Program-made: the position numbers and the translations under genes | The notes under the pieces: model-generated | The model's database searches: none | What the model saw: only the letters and a program-made list of their open reading frames with translations | What the model was told of the DNA's origin: nothing | Assembly: GCF_018449635.1 (NCBI RefSeq) | Contig: NZ_JAAVUV010000001.1 | Coordinates: 248,001-312,000 of the forward strand | Length of the DNA stretch: 64,000 nt | Source: Caballeronia sp. dw_276 | GTDB lineage: Bacteria > Pseudomonadota > Gammaproteobacteria > Burkholderiales > Burkholderiaceae | Direction of reading: 5' to 3' | In this document: piece after piece, positions 20,202 through 29,681 of the stretch | Layout of the letters: each line of letters starts with the position of its first letter | Position numbering within the stretch: the stretch's first letter is position 1

Positions 20202-22436
20202 TCAGTCAGTGGGTGATGCGTTATGCGCGGTGTCTTGCGCGGCCGCCTTCGGCTGGGCGGATTTTTGTCGGACCTGGTCGACGGCAAGCAGACGGTCGAC
20301 GAACGAATCGTCATCGAACAGCTCGGATACGGGAACAGCCAACCGCCGGCGCCAATTTGGATGCTCGTCGATGGAACCGGGCAGGTTCGGCATCTCGGCG
20401 AGCGCGAGCAGGTCTTCCAACGGGTAAGTCACGAGCGGCGCGGGCGTGGATGCCACGAACGCGAGCGCTTCGTCGACCGGTGCCGTTTGCGGCGAGATAT
20501 CGACTGCAATGCCAACATCCGGCGCGGCAACGCCGGCTTCCTGGAAAGCAGTCCACAGCAATTCGCGATCCTCGCCGCGTTCCGCCTGCGCCATTTCAAC
20601 GGCGTTCTTACCATCTGCGCGAACGGCGGTCTGGCCGATTTTCGAGCGCCACACAATATCCTCGCCCGTCCACCAGCCGGTTACGGTCGGCAGATCGTGC
20701 GTGGTGGTCGTTGCGGCGACATCGTGATCCCAGTCGGCGGGCGCCTTGAAGCGGGGACCTTCTTCGGCGCGTTCGAACCACAGGACGCGAATGCCGAGCA
20801 GACCATGTTCTTGCAGCCGTTCGCGAAAACCCGGCGGTACGGTGCCGAGATCTTCGCCGATGACGATCGCCTTGTGACGCCATGATTCGAGCGCGATGAG
20901 GCGCAACAAATCTTCGAGAGGATACCGAAGATATGCGCCGTCCTTCGCGCTTTCGCCGTCGGGCACGAGCCACAAACGGCGCAATCCGAGAATGTGATCG
21001 ATACGGATTCCGCCCGCAAGTGTGAACGCGGCCCGAAGCATATCGATAAACGCCGTGAAGCCCTGCGTTCGCATTGCGCGTGGGGAGAACGTGGTGAGTC
21101 CCCACGATTGCCCTTTCTGGTTGAACAGATCAGGCGGCGCGCCGACGGACACGCCTTGCAACATTTCATCGCGATACGACCAGGCGTGACTTCCCGCGCT
21201 GTCGCAACCCACGGCCAAATCCGCGATCAACCCGATGGCCATGCCGGAATCGCGCGCCACGTGCTGCGCATGCGACAAACCCTTCGCCGCGAGCCATTGC
21301 GCGAAGAGGAAGAATTCGACTTCATCTTTGTGTGCATCGGCGAATTCGGAGACGGCGTGGCTGCGCGGATCGTTGAGATCGTTCGACCAGTTGCGCCAGT
21401 GGCCTTCGCCCGATTCCTTCAACTGCACCGCTTGCAGCGCTTCAAAGCGCGCGTGATCTTCCAGCGCGCGTCCGCCTTGTTTGACGAACTTCGCGAAGTC
21501 CTTGTGCAGGGAGTCGTCGATGCGCGACTTGAAGTGGGCGAAGAGCGCGCGCAATACTGCCAGCTTTGCCGTCACCACGCGCGGCCAGTCGATGAGCTGG
21601 AGCGCTTCGAGCTCGGCGAATTCATCGGCGACATTGGCTGTCTTGATTGCGGCTTGCGCAGCTTCCGCGCCCATGACCGCCGCCGGATCGATATGCGCGA
21701 TGTTCAAAAACAAGCGCGACGACGGCGAGTACGGGCTGAACTTGTTCGGCTCGGCGCTGAACATGGCATGCATCGGGCTGATTGCGACGGCGTGGCTGCC
21801 GCGTTGGGCGCTTTCGGCGGCCAGCGTGGCAAGGGCCGTGTAATCGCCGACACCGCCATCGCCCGTGCGCCGCAAGCCGTAAACCTGGGCGGCGACGCCC
21901 CACATCGGCGGGGCTTTCTTCGCGTTGGATTCGATCACGCGCCATGCGTCGTCGACGGTATAGCAGCGCGCCGGCGCCACGGCGAGCGTCGTGCGCTGCT
22001 CGTTGATCACGAGCGTGTGATAACCCGGCTCGGAGATCGGCGAAAGCAACGCGGTTTCGCCGCGTGGCGACGTGAATCGTCCGTCGATCACAGCGCCGCT
22101 TTCAAGCTCTATCCGATACCGCACGCCCGTTTTCACGGCGGCGACCGGCAGCGCGATCGCGCGGTCGATTTCAGCGGTCATCAGCGGCGGCAGCTTGCGG
22201 CCGGTCAACTCGGCGTCGAGCGTCGCGGTGCTTTGCTTGAGCTGCGCGGCGGTGCCGCAAGGCAAGCCGAGCCGGTCCAGCAGCACGGTCAGCGTTTCTT
22301 CAGGCACGCGTTGCATTTGCTTGTGCGCATCCTGCCATTCGACTTCGAAGCCGGCCTTGATGGCGAGCGCCTCGATGGGACTCGGCGGCGTGGGTGCGTG
22401 GCCGGACGTGCCCGGCGGTGTGGTGATCGTGCTCAC
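20202..22436 (-). CDS. malQ: 4-alpha-glucanotransferase (amylomaltase)
   Basis: MalQ transfers maltodextrin segments between alpha-1,4-glucans and would recycle short oligosaccharides left by debranching and TreYZ. The 744-aa product is GH77: the nucleophile Asp lies in GGIRIDHILGLRRLW, the acid/base Glu in VIGEDLGTVP, and the substrate motif in PYSPSSRLFLNIAHID. An N-terminal beta-rich domain of about 150 residues precedes the barrel, as in the longer bacterial MalQ type. The start overlaps the treZ stop by 4 bases and the stop is 5 bp before treY, so it is translationally coupled on both sides. Confidence 0.94.
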   Translation of the reverse strand: MSTITTPPGTSGHAPTPPSPIEALAIKAGFEVEWQDAHKQMQRVPEETLTVLLDRLGLPCGTAAQLKQSTATLDAELTGRKLPPLMTAEIDRAIALPVAAVKTGVRYRIELESGAVIDGRFTSPRGETALLSPISEPGYHTLVINEQRTTLAVAPARCYTVDDAWRVIESNAKKAPPMWGVAAQVYGLRRTGDGGVGDYTALATLAAESAQRGSHAVAISPMHAMFSAEPNKFSPYSPSSRLFLNIAHIDPAAVMGAEAAQAAIKTANVADEFAELEALQLIDWPRVVTAKLAVLRALFAHFKSRIDDSLHKDFAKFVKQGGRALEDHARFEALQAVQLKESGEGHWRNWSNDLNDPRSHAVSEFADAHKDEVEFFLFAQWLAAKGLSHAQHVARDSGMAIGLIADLAVGCDSAGSHAWSYRDEMLQGVSVGAPPDLFNQKGQSWGLTTFSPRAMRTQGFTAFIDMLRAAFTLAGGIRIDHILGLRRLWLVPDGESAKDGAYLRYPLEDLLRLIALESWRHKAIVIGEDLGTVPPGFRERLQEHGLLGIRVLWFERAEEGPRFKAPADWDHDVAATTTTHDLPTVTGWWTGEDIVWRSKIGQTAVRADGKNAVEMAQAERGEDRELLWTAFQEAGVAAPDVGIAVDISPQTAPVDEALAFVASTPAPLVTYPLEDLLALAEMPNLPGSIDEHPNWRRRLAVPVSELFDDDSFVDRLLAVDQVRQKSAQPKAAAQDTAHNASPTD

Positions 22437-24304
22437 GAGGTTTTCCCCGAAGCTTTGACGCGGCGGGCGTCATGATTGAACGCGGCATCGGCGAAATCGC
22501 CCGTCAGCCACGCGATAAAAGTCTCGGCGCCAAGCTCGCCCTTGTCCGCAGTATCGCGTGCGCGCGCCGGCGTTTCGAAGACGACCTTGCCCGGCGGATG
22601 GCCCGTAAGTTTGACGGGTTCGCGGCCGAGATTCAGCGCAACGGAATACGTGCTGCCGTCGCCGAGCCGCCAGTTCGCGACGACCGCCTTCTCGCCGATA
22701 ACCTTGGCGCCCAGCGCCTTCGAATTCTTCAGGCGCGGCATCAGCAGCTTCGTGCGCACAGCCAGCGCCGAGCGGTAGAAGTGCAGCCAGTCGTTGTGGT
22801 CGGCGGCAAGCTTTGTTGCGTCGGGCGAGGACATCTTGAACGTATCGATATGGTTAGGATCCGGGATTTGCGCACGGCGTTTTTCATCGGTGAATGCGGT
22901 GAACTTCGCGAATTCCTTGCGGCGGCCTTCGCGCACGGCATCGGCGAGTTCGTCGTGGTAGTCCGTGAAGAACAGGAACGGCTGGGTTGAACCGTGCTGT
23001 TCTTCCATGAACAACATGGGGATTTGCGGCGATAAAAGCATCAAACCCGTTGCGGCGTAAAGCGCATCTTCTGACGTGAGCGTGCGCAGCCGGTCGCCCA
23101 TTGCGCGGTTTCCAACCTGATCGTGATTCTGCAAGAACATCACGAACGCGGTCGGTGGCAAATGGCCGCTTGGTTCGCCACGCGGTTTGTTATCGTGGAT
23201 GGGCGAGGGTTCGCCTTGATACACGAAACCTTCGCTCAAGACGCGGGCGAGTTTTTGTATCGGCTCTTCACTGTAGGCGCCGTAATAACTTTCGTCTTCG
23301 CCGGTCAGCAGCACGTGCAACGTGTTGTGCGAGTCGTCGCTCCACTGCGCATTGAAATGCGATTCCAATAAATTCGACGTGTTGTGCTCGTTCTCCAGCA
23401 CGAGATGCACATGCCGCCCATGTTCCACCGACGAGCGCACGCGGTCTGACAATTCGCGCAGCCATTCGTCGTCGTTGATGGCGTGCACGGCGTCCAGACG
23501 CAATCCGTCGAAGCGATATTCGTTGAGCCAGTAGATGGCGTTATCGAAGAAGAAATCGCGCACTTGCGGACGTTCAAAATCGATCGCCGGACCCCACGGC
23601 GTATTCACGCCTTCGCGGAAAAACGTCTTCGCGTACGCGCTCAGATAGTTGCCGTCCGGGCCGAAGTGGTTGTAGACGACGTCGAGGAAAACCATCAGGC
23701 CGAGCCCGTGCGCGGTATCGATAAGCGTCTTCAGTTCGTCCGGCGTGCCGTATGCCGAATCCGGCGCGTAGGGCAGCACGCCGTCGTAACCCCAGTTGCG
23801 CGTGCCGCTGAAGTCATTGAGCGGCATCAGCTCGATTGCCGTCACGCCGAGATGCGCAAGCTCTTCGAGGCGCTGCGTCACGCCGGCATAACCGCCAAGC
23901 GTTCCGACGTGCAATTCGTAAAGCACGGTTTCTTCCCACGGCCGGCCATGCCAACTCGTGTTTTCCCAACGGAACGCACGTGGATCGATAACCTCGCTCG
24001 GACCGTGAACGTCCTCGGGCTGAAAACGCGAGGCGGGATCTGGCACGGCGAGATCATCGTTCAATCTGTAGCGGTAGCGCGTGCCCGCGCCGCCTTCGGC
24101 AAGGGCTTCGTACCAGCCGTCGCCGGTCGCGTTCATATCGATGAGCGTGGGTTTCTGGTCGTCGCCGTACAGTTCGAGCTGCACCGATTTGAGCGAAGGC
24201 GCCCAGAACCGATACCGTGTGTGGCCGGCATCGGTGAGGTGGGCGCCGAAAGGCAGGCAATGGGCGTGTTGGCGCTTGTGCGGATCGATGGGGGTTTCAG
24301 ACAT
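22433..24304 (-). CDS. treZ: Malto-oligosyltrehalose trehalohydrolase
   Basis: TreZ releases trehalose from maltooligosyl trehalose made by TreY. The 623-aa GH13 protein has an N-terminal beta-sandwich (YRFWAPSLKSVQLELYGDD). The barrel carries FLDVVYNHFGPDGNYL, the nucleophile in [14 protein letters not shown] (Asp271), the acid/base in LVLENEHN and the IPMLFMEEQHG segment of TreZ. The 4-base overlap with malQ suggests tight co-expression. glgX lies 89 bp upstream in the same direction. Neighbours and motifs make this clear over other GH13 hydrolases. Confidence 0.95.
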   Translation of the reverse strand: MSETPIDPHKRQHAHCLPFGAHLTDAGHTRYRFWAPSLKSVQLELYGDDQKPTLIDMNATGDGWYEALAEGGAGTRYRYRLNDDLAVPDPASRFQPEDVHGPSEVIDPRAFRWENTSWHGRPWEETVLYELHVGTLGGYAGVTQRLEELAHLGVTAIELMPLNDFSGTRNWGYDGVLPYAPDSAYGTPDELKTLIDTAHGLGLMVFLDVVYNHFGPDGNYLSAYAKTFFREGVNTPWGPAIDFERPQVRDFFFDNAIYWLNEYRFDGLRLDAVHAINDDEWLRELSDRVRSSVEHGRHVHLVLENEHNTSNLLESHFNAQWSDDSHNTLHVLLTGEDESYYGAYSEEPIQKLARVLSEGFVYQGEPSPIHDNKPRGEPSGHLPPTAFVMFLQNHDQVGNRAMGDRLRTLTSEDALYAATGLMLLSPQIPMLFMEEQHGSTQPFLFFTDYHDELADAVREGRRKEFAKFTAFTDEKRRAQIPDPNHIDTFKMSSPDATKLAADHNDWLHFYRSALAVRTKLLMPRLKNSKALGAKVIGEKAVVANWRLGDGSTYSVALNLGREPVKLTGHPPGKVVFETPARARDTADKGELGAETFIAWLTGDFADAAFNHDARRVKASGKTS

Positions 24305-24393
24305 GGTCTCTTTGCCTTCAAGTGCGCTTTCAAATACTTCGCTGTGGTGCGTAGGCTTTAGTCACCGCCACGTTCGCCGCATTGGTTGCTTAT

Positions 24394-26664
24394 TCATTCA
24401 ACTTCATGTTCGCCCGGGGCCGCAGGCGTCGCAGGGATTTCCGGCGATTTCCACGGGTCTGGCGTGCGCCTCGGTCCGATCGTGCCGGGGTCCGGCGGCA
24501 GCGCGGTCAGCAAGCGCGGGCCCTCGTGCGCCCCCGCCATCCACACGGCCTGCCAGTCGGCGTCGCCGGTTGGCTGCGCAAGCAGGACGGTGACGCTGTG
24601 GGCCTGCACCTCCAGCTCCGCGCCGATTAACGGCGACTGCAGCGCGTCAGGTACAGCGCTATCCATGAGCACATTCCATTCCAAGTGCGGCGCGGGCGGC
24701 GCAAAAGTCAGCGCTGCGGGGGACGCGTTCATCATGATCAGCATGACGTCGATCTTCCCGTCCAGCCCAGGCCCCGCGCGACGCAGCGTGAGCGCGCGCC
24801 CTTCCGGGTCCTGCCATGCGTCGGTAGTGAGTGCGGCGCCGCGTTCGTCGAACCAGCCGACATCGTAAAGGCCGGGAAGCACTTCCTTGTCGCCGTGCAG
24901 GAACCGCATTTCGCGTAACAGCGGGTAGTTTTTTCGCAACGCAATCACACGCGCGATGAACTCCGTCATCGTGCGGCCGGCGGGGGTATCGGCGAGACGC
25001 CAGTCCATCCACGAGATCTCGTTGTCCTGGCAATACGCATTGTTGTTGCCGATTTGCGTGCGGCCGAATTCATCGCCGCCGAGGAGCATCGGCGTGCCGA
25101 GAGACAGCAGGTTGGTCGCGACCAGCGCGCGCGCCACGCGGGCGCGTGTTTCGAGGATCTCGGGGTCGTCGGTCGGGCCTTCCACGCCCCAGTTCGTGCT
25201 GCAGTTTTCGTTGTGACCGTCGTTGTTGCCTTCCTTGTTGATCTCGTTGTGCTTCTGGTCGTAGGCGGTGACGTCGGCGAGCGTGAAGCCGTCGTGCGAC
25301 GCCACGAAATTCACCGATGCCCACGGTTTCCTGTGCCTTCGATGAAACAACTCTGCCGATCCCGTCAGCCGCGCCGCGAGATCCGGGCGCACCCCTGCGT
25401 CGCCGCGCCAGAAACGGCGCACGCCATCGCGGAATTTATCGTTCCATTCCGCGAAACCCGGCGGATGATTGCCGACCTGATAACCATCGGGCCCGATATC
25501 CCACGGTTCCGAAATCATCTTTCGCGTATTCAGGATCGGGTCCTGACGGATGGCATCGAAGAAACCCGAACCCGGATCGAAGCCATGGCCTTCGCGGCCG
25601 AGCGTCACGCCGAGATCGAAACGAAAGCCGTCGATGTTGAACGCCGTCGCCCAGTAGCGCAGCGAGTCCATCACCATTTGCAGCACGCGCGGATGCGAGA
25701 GGTTGACCGTGTTGCCGCAGCCGGTGTCGTTGATGTAGTGGCGTTCATCGCCGGGAATCAGGCGGTAATAGCTGGCGTTGTCGAGGCCGCGCCATGACAT
25801 GGTCGGCCCGAGTTCATTGCCTTCGCACGTGTGGTTGTAGACCACGTCCAGAAACACTTCGATGCCCGCCGCGTGCAGCCGGCGCACGGCGATGCGCATC
25901 TCGTTGAGACGATTGGTCGAGAGGTAGGACGGTTCGGGCGCAAAGAAACAGGCGGTGTTGTAGCCCCAGTAGTTCTTCAGGCCGCGTTCGACGAGAAAGC
26001 GGTCGTTGAGGAACGCGTGCACGGGCAGGAATTCGACGGCGGTAATCCCGAGCTTCTGCAAATGTTCGATAAACCACGGCGACGACAGCGCCGCAAACGA
26101 GCCGCGTTCGTGCTGGCGGATGTCGTTGCGAAGCATGGAAGTGCCGCGCACGTGTGTTTCGTAGATGACCGTTTCGCCCCAGGGGACGTTCGGGCGACTG
26201 TCGCGGGACCAGTCGAAGGCGTCGTCGGTGACGACGCATTTCGGCATGGCGGGGGCGGAGTCGCGGCGGTCCATCGAAAGGTCGAGGCGGTTCGAGTGCA
26301 CGCGATAGCCGAAGAGCGCGTCGGACCATCGCCATTGGCCGACGAGTTTCTTGGCGTAGGGGTCGAGCAGGAGTTTGTGCGGGTTGAACCTGTGGCCGTG
26401 TTGCGGCTGGTAGGCGCCGTGGGCGCGGAAACCGTAGACCGTGCCGGGGTGTGCGCCGGGGAGGTAGCCGTGCCAGATTTCATCGGTGCATTCGGGCAGT
26501 TCGAAGCGGGTGAGTTCTTTGCGGCCGGTTGTGTCGAAGAGGCAGACTTCGATCTTTTGCGCGTTCGCGGAGAAGACGGCGAAGTTGACACCTAAACCGT
26601 CCCAGTTTGCTCCGAGCGGGTAGGGCGCGCCCGGGAGTAACTTGTCGGGGAATGAATTCGGCAT
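24394..26664 (-). CDS. glgX: Glycogen debranching enzyme GlgX
   Basis: GlgX hydrolyses alpha-1,6 branches, preferring short outer chains, so that linear chains feed TreY and MalQ. The 756-aa product has the N-terminal CBM48 fold (GANWDGLGVNFAVFSANAQK) and region I FLDVVYNHTCEGNE. The nucleophile is in NIDGFRFDLGVTLGR and the acid/base in MISEPWDIGPDGYQVG, both close to E. coli GlgX. The C-terminus ends in a Pro/Glu-rich tail. Upstream, between it and glgB, sits a 721-bp inverted repeat, so its transcription may be partly uncoupled from the upstream genes. Confidence 0.95.
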   Translation of the reverse strand: MPNSFPDKLLPGAPYPLGANWDGLGVNFAVFSANAQKIEVCLFDTTGRKELTRFELPECTDEIWHGYLPGAHPGTVYGFRAHGAYQPQHGHRFNPHKLLLDPYAKKLVGQWRWSDALFGYRVHSNRLDLSMDRRDSAPAMPKCVVTDDAFDWSRDSRPNVPWGETVIYETHVRGTSMLRNDIRQHERGSFAALSSPWFIEHLQKLGITAVEFLPVHAFLNDRFLVERGLKNYWGYNTACFFAPEPSYLSTNRLNEMRIAVRRLHAAGIEVFLDVVYNHTCEGNELGPTMSWRGLDNASYYRLIPGDERHYINDTGCGNTVNLSHPRVLQMVMDSLRYWATAFNIDGFRFDLGVTLGREGHGFDPGSGFFDAIRQDPILNTRKMISEPWDIGPDGYQVGNHPPGFAEWNDKFRDGVRRFWRGDAGVRPDLAARLTGSAELFHRRHRKPWASVNFVASHDGFTLADVTAYDQKHNEINKEGNNDGHNENCSTNWGVEGPTDDPEILETRARVARALVATNLLSLGTPMLLGGDEFGRTQIGNNNAYCQDNEISWMDWRLADTPAGRTMTEFIARVIALRKNYPLLREMRFLHGDKEVLPGLYDVGWFDERGAALTTDAWQDPEGRALTLRRAGPGLDGKIDVMLIMMNASPAALTFAPPAPHLEWNVLMDSAVPDALQSPLIGAELEVQAHSVTVLLAQPTGDADWQAVWMAGAHEGPRLLTALPPDPGTIGPRRTPDPWKSPEIPATPAAPGEHEVE

Positions 26665-26712
26665 AGAATTTTCGTTCGCACTTGGGCGGGAATTATGGGG
26701 GTTTTTAGTGGT

Positions 26713-27433
26713 CGGGGTTGGTGCCGGGTTGCTGCTTTTTAGGTCTTCGCGCGTTCCGTCTTATCTAATTTCTTTAGCACTATTAGCCACTGTGCGTGGC
26801 GGCACTTCATTTCTTTGTCCAACGGCGACAAAGAAACGAAGCAAAGAAAACGCCTCTCAACCGCTAATTCTTAAGTGTCCACAGCGTGCAGTGACAACGG
26901 TTTGGTACCCCAAAAGCACGCTCAGCGAATAATCCTGGACAGTTGAAACCCTCCCCCTCCGTCAAAGGCAACCCACACGCTTCGCCACCAGTGTGGGAAT
27001 CCGTTAACCAGGCCTCCGCGCTGCGCGCGCTGGCGCCCAAACCGAAGGGATATGGCTTACTGGTGGCGAGGTTTTGGGTTCATGATGTTTTGGACTGTTG
27101 GGCTATTCCGTTGTTATGCGTAGGCCGGGTTTTCGTATTAACGGATTCCCACACTGGTGGCGAAGCGTGTGGGTATCCGTGTTCGGAGGGGGAGGGTTTC
27201 AACTGTTCAGGGTTATTCGCTGAGCGTGCTTTTGGGGTACCAAACAGTTTGGAACTGCACGCTGGGGACACTTACGTGCCCTCGTTTGAGAGGCGTTTTC
27301 TTTGCTTCGTTTCTTTGTCGCCGTTGGACAAAGAAATGAAGTCCCGCCACGGACAGTGGCTAATAGTGCTAAAGAAAACGACTAACACCAAACGCGCGCA
27401 GGCCCAAAAAGCAGCAACCCGGCACCAACCCCG
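26713..27433. repeat. 721-bp imperfect inverted repeat (palindromic element) between glgB and glgX
   Basis: The left arm (26713-27007) and right arm (27138-27433) are reverse complements at roughly 90 percent over the inner 237 bp, around a 130-bp centre. The outermost 28 bp (from CGGGGTTGGTGCCGGG) are identical. Each arm also holds its own hairpins: TTTCTTTGTC/GACAAAGAAA (26810-26836, mirrored at 27310-27336), and CCCACAC/GTGTGGG around a 12-base loop. The element fills nearly all of the 785-bp gap. Open frames inside it change between arms and have no ribosome sites, so it is taken as non-coding. No transposase, terminal CA/TG or clear target duplication was seen. It may be a dispersed repeat; copy number cannot be judged from one window. 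Confidence 0.9.
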
Positions 27434-27449
27434 CCCCCGCCCTCCCGCC

Positions 27450-29681
27450 CTAATCCAGCCTCAGTACAATCGTAGCCAACGGCGGCAACACCAACGCGGC
27501 AGAAAACTCCCGCCCATGGCTAGAAATTTCCTCGGCGTGAATCACGCCCCCATTGCCAACATTCGACCCGCCATAAACCGAAGCATCGGAATTAAGAATC
27601 TCCGTCCAACGCCCGCCGCACGGCAACCCAACCCTATACCCCTGCCGGGGTACCGGCGTCATATTCGATATCACCACGCACTCGCGACCCTCGCCATCAG
27701 TCCGCCGGAATGCAAACACGCTATTCCCGGAATCGTCCCCGACCAGCCAGTCGAACCCGCGCGGATCGCTATCGAGCTTGTGCAACGCCGGCTCGTCCCC
27801 GTACACCTTGTTCAAATCGCGAACAAGCTTTTGCAAGCCGCCGTGATACGGGTCATCGAGCAAATGCCAGTGCGGCGACGCATCGTGGTTGAACTCGGCA
27901 AACTGACCAAACTCACCACCCATGAACAACAGCTTCTTGCCCGGATGCGTCCACATGAAACCAAGATACGCCCGCAAGTTGGCAAATTTCTGCCAGTGAT
28001 CGCCCGGCATCTTGCCAATCAACGATCCCTTGCCATGCACGACTTCATCGTGGGAAAGCGGTAGCACAAAGCGCTCGGAATATGCGTAGACCATCCCGAA
28101 GGTAAACATGTTGTGGTGGTACTGCCTGTATACAGGATCTTCTTCCATGTAATGCAGCGTGTCGTGCATCCAGCCCATGTTCCACTTGAAATCGAAACCT
28201 AATCCGCCGTCTTCAACGCGCGCCGTCACACCCGGCCACGCCGTCGATTCTTCGGCAATCGTGATCGCGCCCGGAATCTGCCGGACTTCGTGATTCAAGC
28301 GTTTAAGGAATGCAATCGATTCCAGATTCTCACGGCCGCCGTAAATGTTCGGCACCCATTCGTCGGCCTTGCGCGAATAGTCGCGATACAACATCGATGC
28401 CACCGCGTCCACGCGCAATCCATCGACGTGATAACGCTTCAGCCAGGCCAGCCCCGAAGCCACCAGGAACGCACTCACCTCGTTGCGCCCGAGGTTGTAG
28501 ATCATCGTGTTCCAATCCTGGTGATAGCCCTCGCGCGGGTCGGCGTGCTCGTAAAGCGGCGTGCCGTCGAACTGATAGAGCCCGTGCGCGTCGTTCGGAA
28601 AGTGCGCCGGGACCCAGTCAAGAATGATCCCAAGCTCGGCCTCATGCGCGCGATTGACGAACTCGGCGAATTGCTCAGGCGTTCCGAATCGTGCCGATGG
28701 TGCGAATTGCCCCAATGGCTGATATCCCCACGATCCGCCAAACGGATGCTCGGCGACCGGCATGAATTCGAGGTGCGTGAAACCCATGCTTTTTGCATAG
28801 GGGATCAGGCGCTCGGCGAGCTCGTGCCAGTTCAGGCCGCGGTTGCCGTCTTCAGGCACGCGCAACCATGATTCGGCATGAACTTCGTAAATCGATATCG
28901 GCGCATTGACGGTCTGCTTCGGGCCGCGCTTCGTGTTCATCCACTCGCTGTCGGTCCAGCTGTATCCATCGATGGCATCTGCATCTGCAACCACTGACGC
29001 CGTCAACGGCGGCCGTTCGCTTTGCATCGCGCACGGGTCGGCTTTCAGCGGCAGCGCGTGACCTTCGCGCGTGATGATCTCGTACTTGTAGCGCGTGCCG
29101 GCGCCGAGGCCCGGCACGAATAGTTCCCAGACGCCTGCGTTGTGGCGCAGACGCATTGGATGACGCCGGCCGTCCCACGAATTGAAGTCGCCGACTACGG
29201 AAACGCGACGCGCATTCGGCGCCCATACGGCAAAGCGCACGCCCGATACACCGCCATGCACGACTGGCCGCGAACCCAGGCATTCGAGCACCGCGTACGG
29301 ATCGCCCCACGAAATACGGTTCAGCGCGTCTTCATCGAGAACCGGGCCGAACGAATAGGTATCGGCGACCTCTTGCGGCGTGCCGTGCCAGTCGATGTTC
29401 AGCCGGTAAGCCTGCGCCTCGTCGATAAACCCAACGAATAGCCCCGCCGGATGGATCTGCGTGAGCGTGCCAAGCGGCGCGCTGCTGTCGCGCGCCAGCA
29501 CCTGCACGCTGGTCGCTCCGGGCAGCAACACGCGCACGACGGGACCCGCATCCGTCTGATGCAACCCGAGCTTGGAAAACGGATCGGGATGCCGCGCCTC
29601 GACGAGCGCGTCGATATCGAGCGGATGCAGCCCTTCGGTCAGGCTGCGGTCGTCGGTGCGCTTATTCATGTTCGTTTCCAT
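27450..29681 (-). CDS. glgB: 1,4-alpha-glucan branching enzyme
   Basis: GlgB cuts alpha-1,4 chains and rejoins them as alpha-1,6 branches. The ATG at 29681 is preferred: AAAGGA lies 8 bases upstream, giving 743 aa (METNMNKR...). An ATG at 29669 is an alternative. Either start overlaps the end of treS-mak (by 20 or 8 bases). CBM48 ([20 protein letters not shown]) precedes the GH13 barrel with the nucleophile in [16 protein letters not shown], the acid/base in [13 protein letters not shown], and [17 protein letters not shown]. The C-terminal all-beta domain is complete. It branches the chains made by GlgE and possibly GlgA. Its stop is 17 bp from the palindromic element. Confidence 0.96.
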   Translation of the reverse strand: METNMNKRTDDRSLTEGLHPLDIDALVEARHPDPFSKLGLHQTDAGPVVRVLLPGATSVQVLARDSSAPLGTLTQIHPAGLFVGFIDEAQAYRLNIDWHGTPQEVADTYSFGPVLDEDALNRISWGDPYAVLECLGSRPVVHGGVSGVRFAVWAPNARRVSVVGDFNSWDGRRHPMRLRHNAGVWELFVPGLGAGTRYKYEIITREGHALPLKADPCAMQSERPPLTASVVADADAIDGYSWTDSEWMNTKRGPKQTVNAPISIYEVHAESWLRVPEDGNRGLNWHELAERLIPYAKSMGFTHLEFMPVAEHPFGGSWGYQPLGQFAPSARFGTPEQFAEFVNRAHEAELGIILDWVPAHFPNDAHGLYQFDGTPLYEHADPREGYHQDWNTMIYNLGRNEVSAFLVASGLAWLKRYHVDGLRVDAVASMLYRDYSRKADEWVPNIYGGRENLESIAFLKRLNHEVRQIPGAITIAEESTAWPGVTARVEDGGLGFDFKWNMGWMHDTLHYMEEDPVYRQYHHNMFTFGMVYAYSERFVLPLSHDEVVHGKGSLIGKMPGDHWQKFANLRAYLGFMWTHPGKKLLFMGGEFGQFAEFNHDASPHWHLLDDPYHGGLQKLVRDLNKVYGDEPALHKLDSDPRGFDWLVGDDSGNSVFAFRRTDGEGRECVVISNMTPVPRQGYRVGLPCGGRWTEILNSDASVYGGSNVGNGGVIHAEEISSHGREFSAALVLPPLATIVLRLD

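Noticed and set aside
18901..22475. Plus-strand open frames of 422 and 493 codons across treY and malQ
   Set aside because: They mirror the codon pattern of the real minus-strand genes, and the encoded sequences show no motifs.
26665..27449. Insertion sequence in the glgB-glgX gap
   Set aside because: No transposase or remnant is encoded, and no target-site duplication was found; it is reported as an inverted repeat only.
26943..28064. A 373-codon plus-strand open frame starting inside the palindrome and running into glgB
   Set aside because: Its first part is the inverted repeat and its second part is antisense glgB; no ribosome site and no conserved domain.
28126..28135. CTGTATACAG inside glgB as a possible LexA site
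   Set aside because: The CTG and CAG are only 4 bases apart instead of 10, and it lies in coding sequence far from any start.
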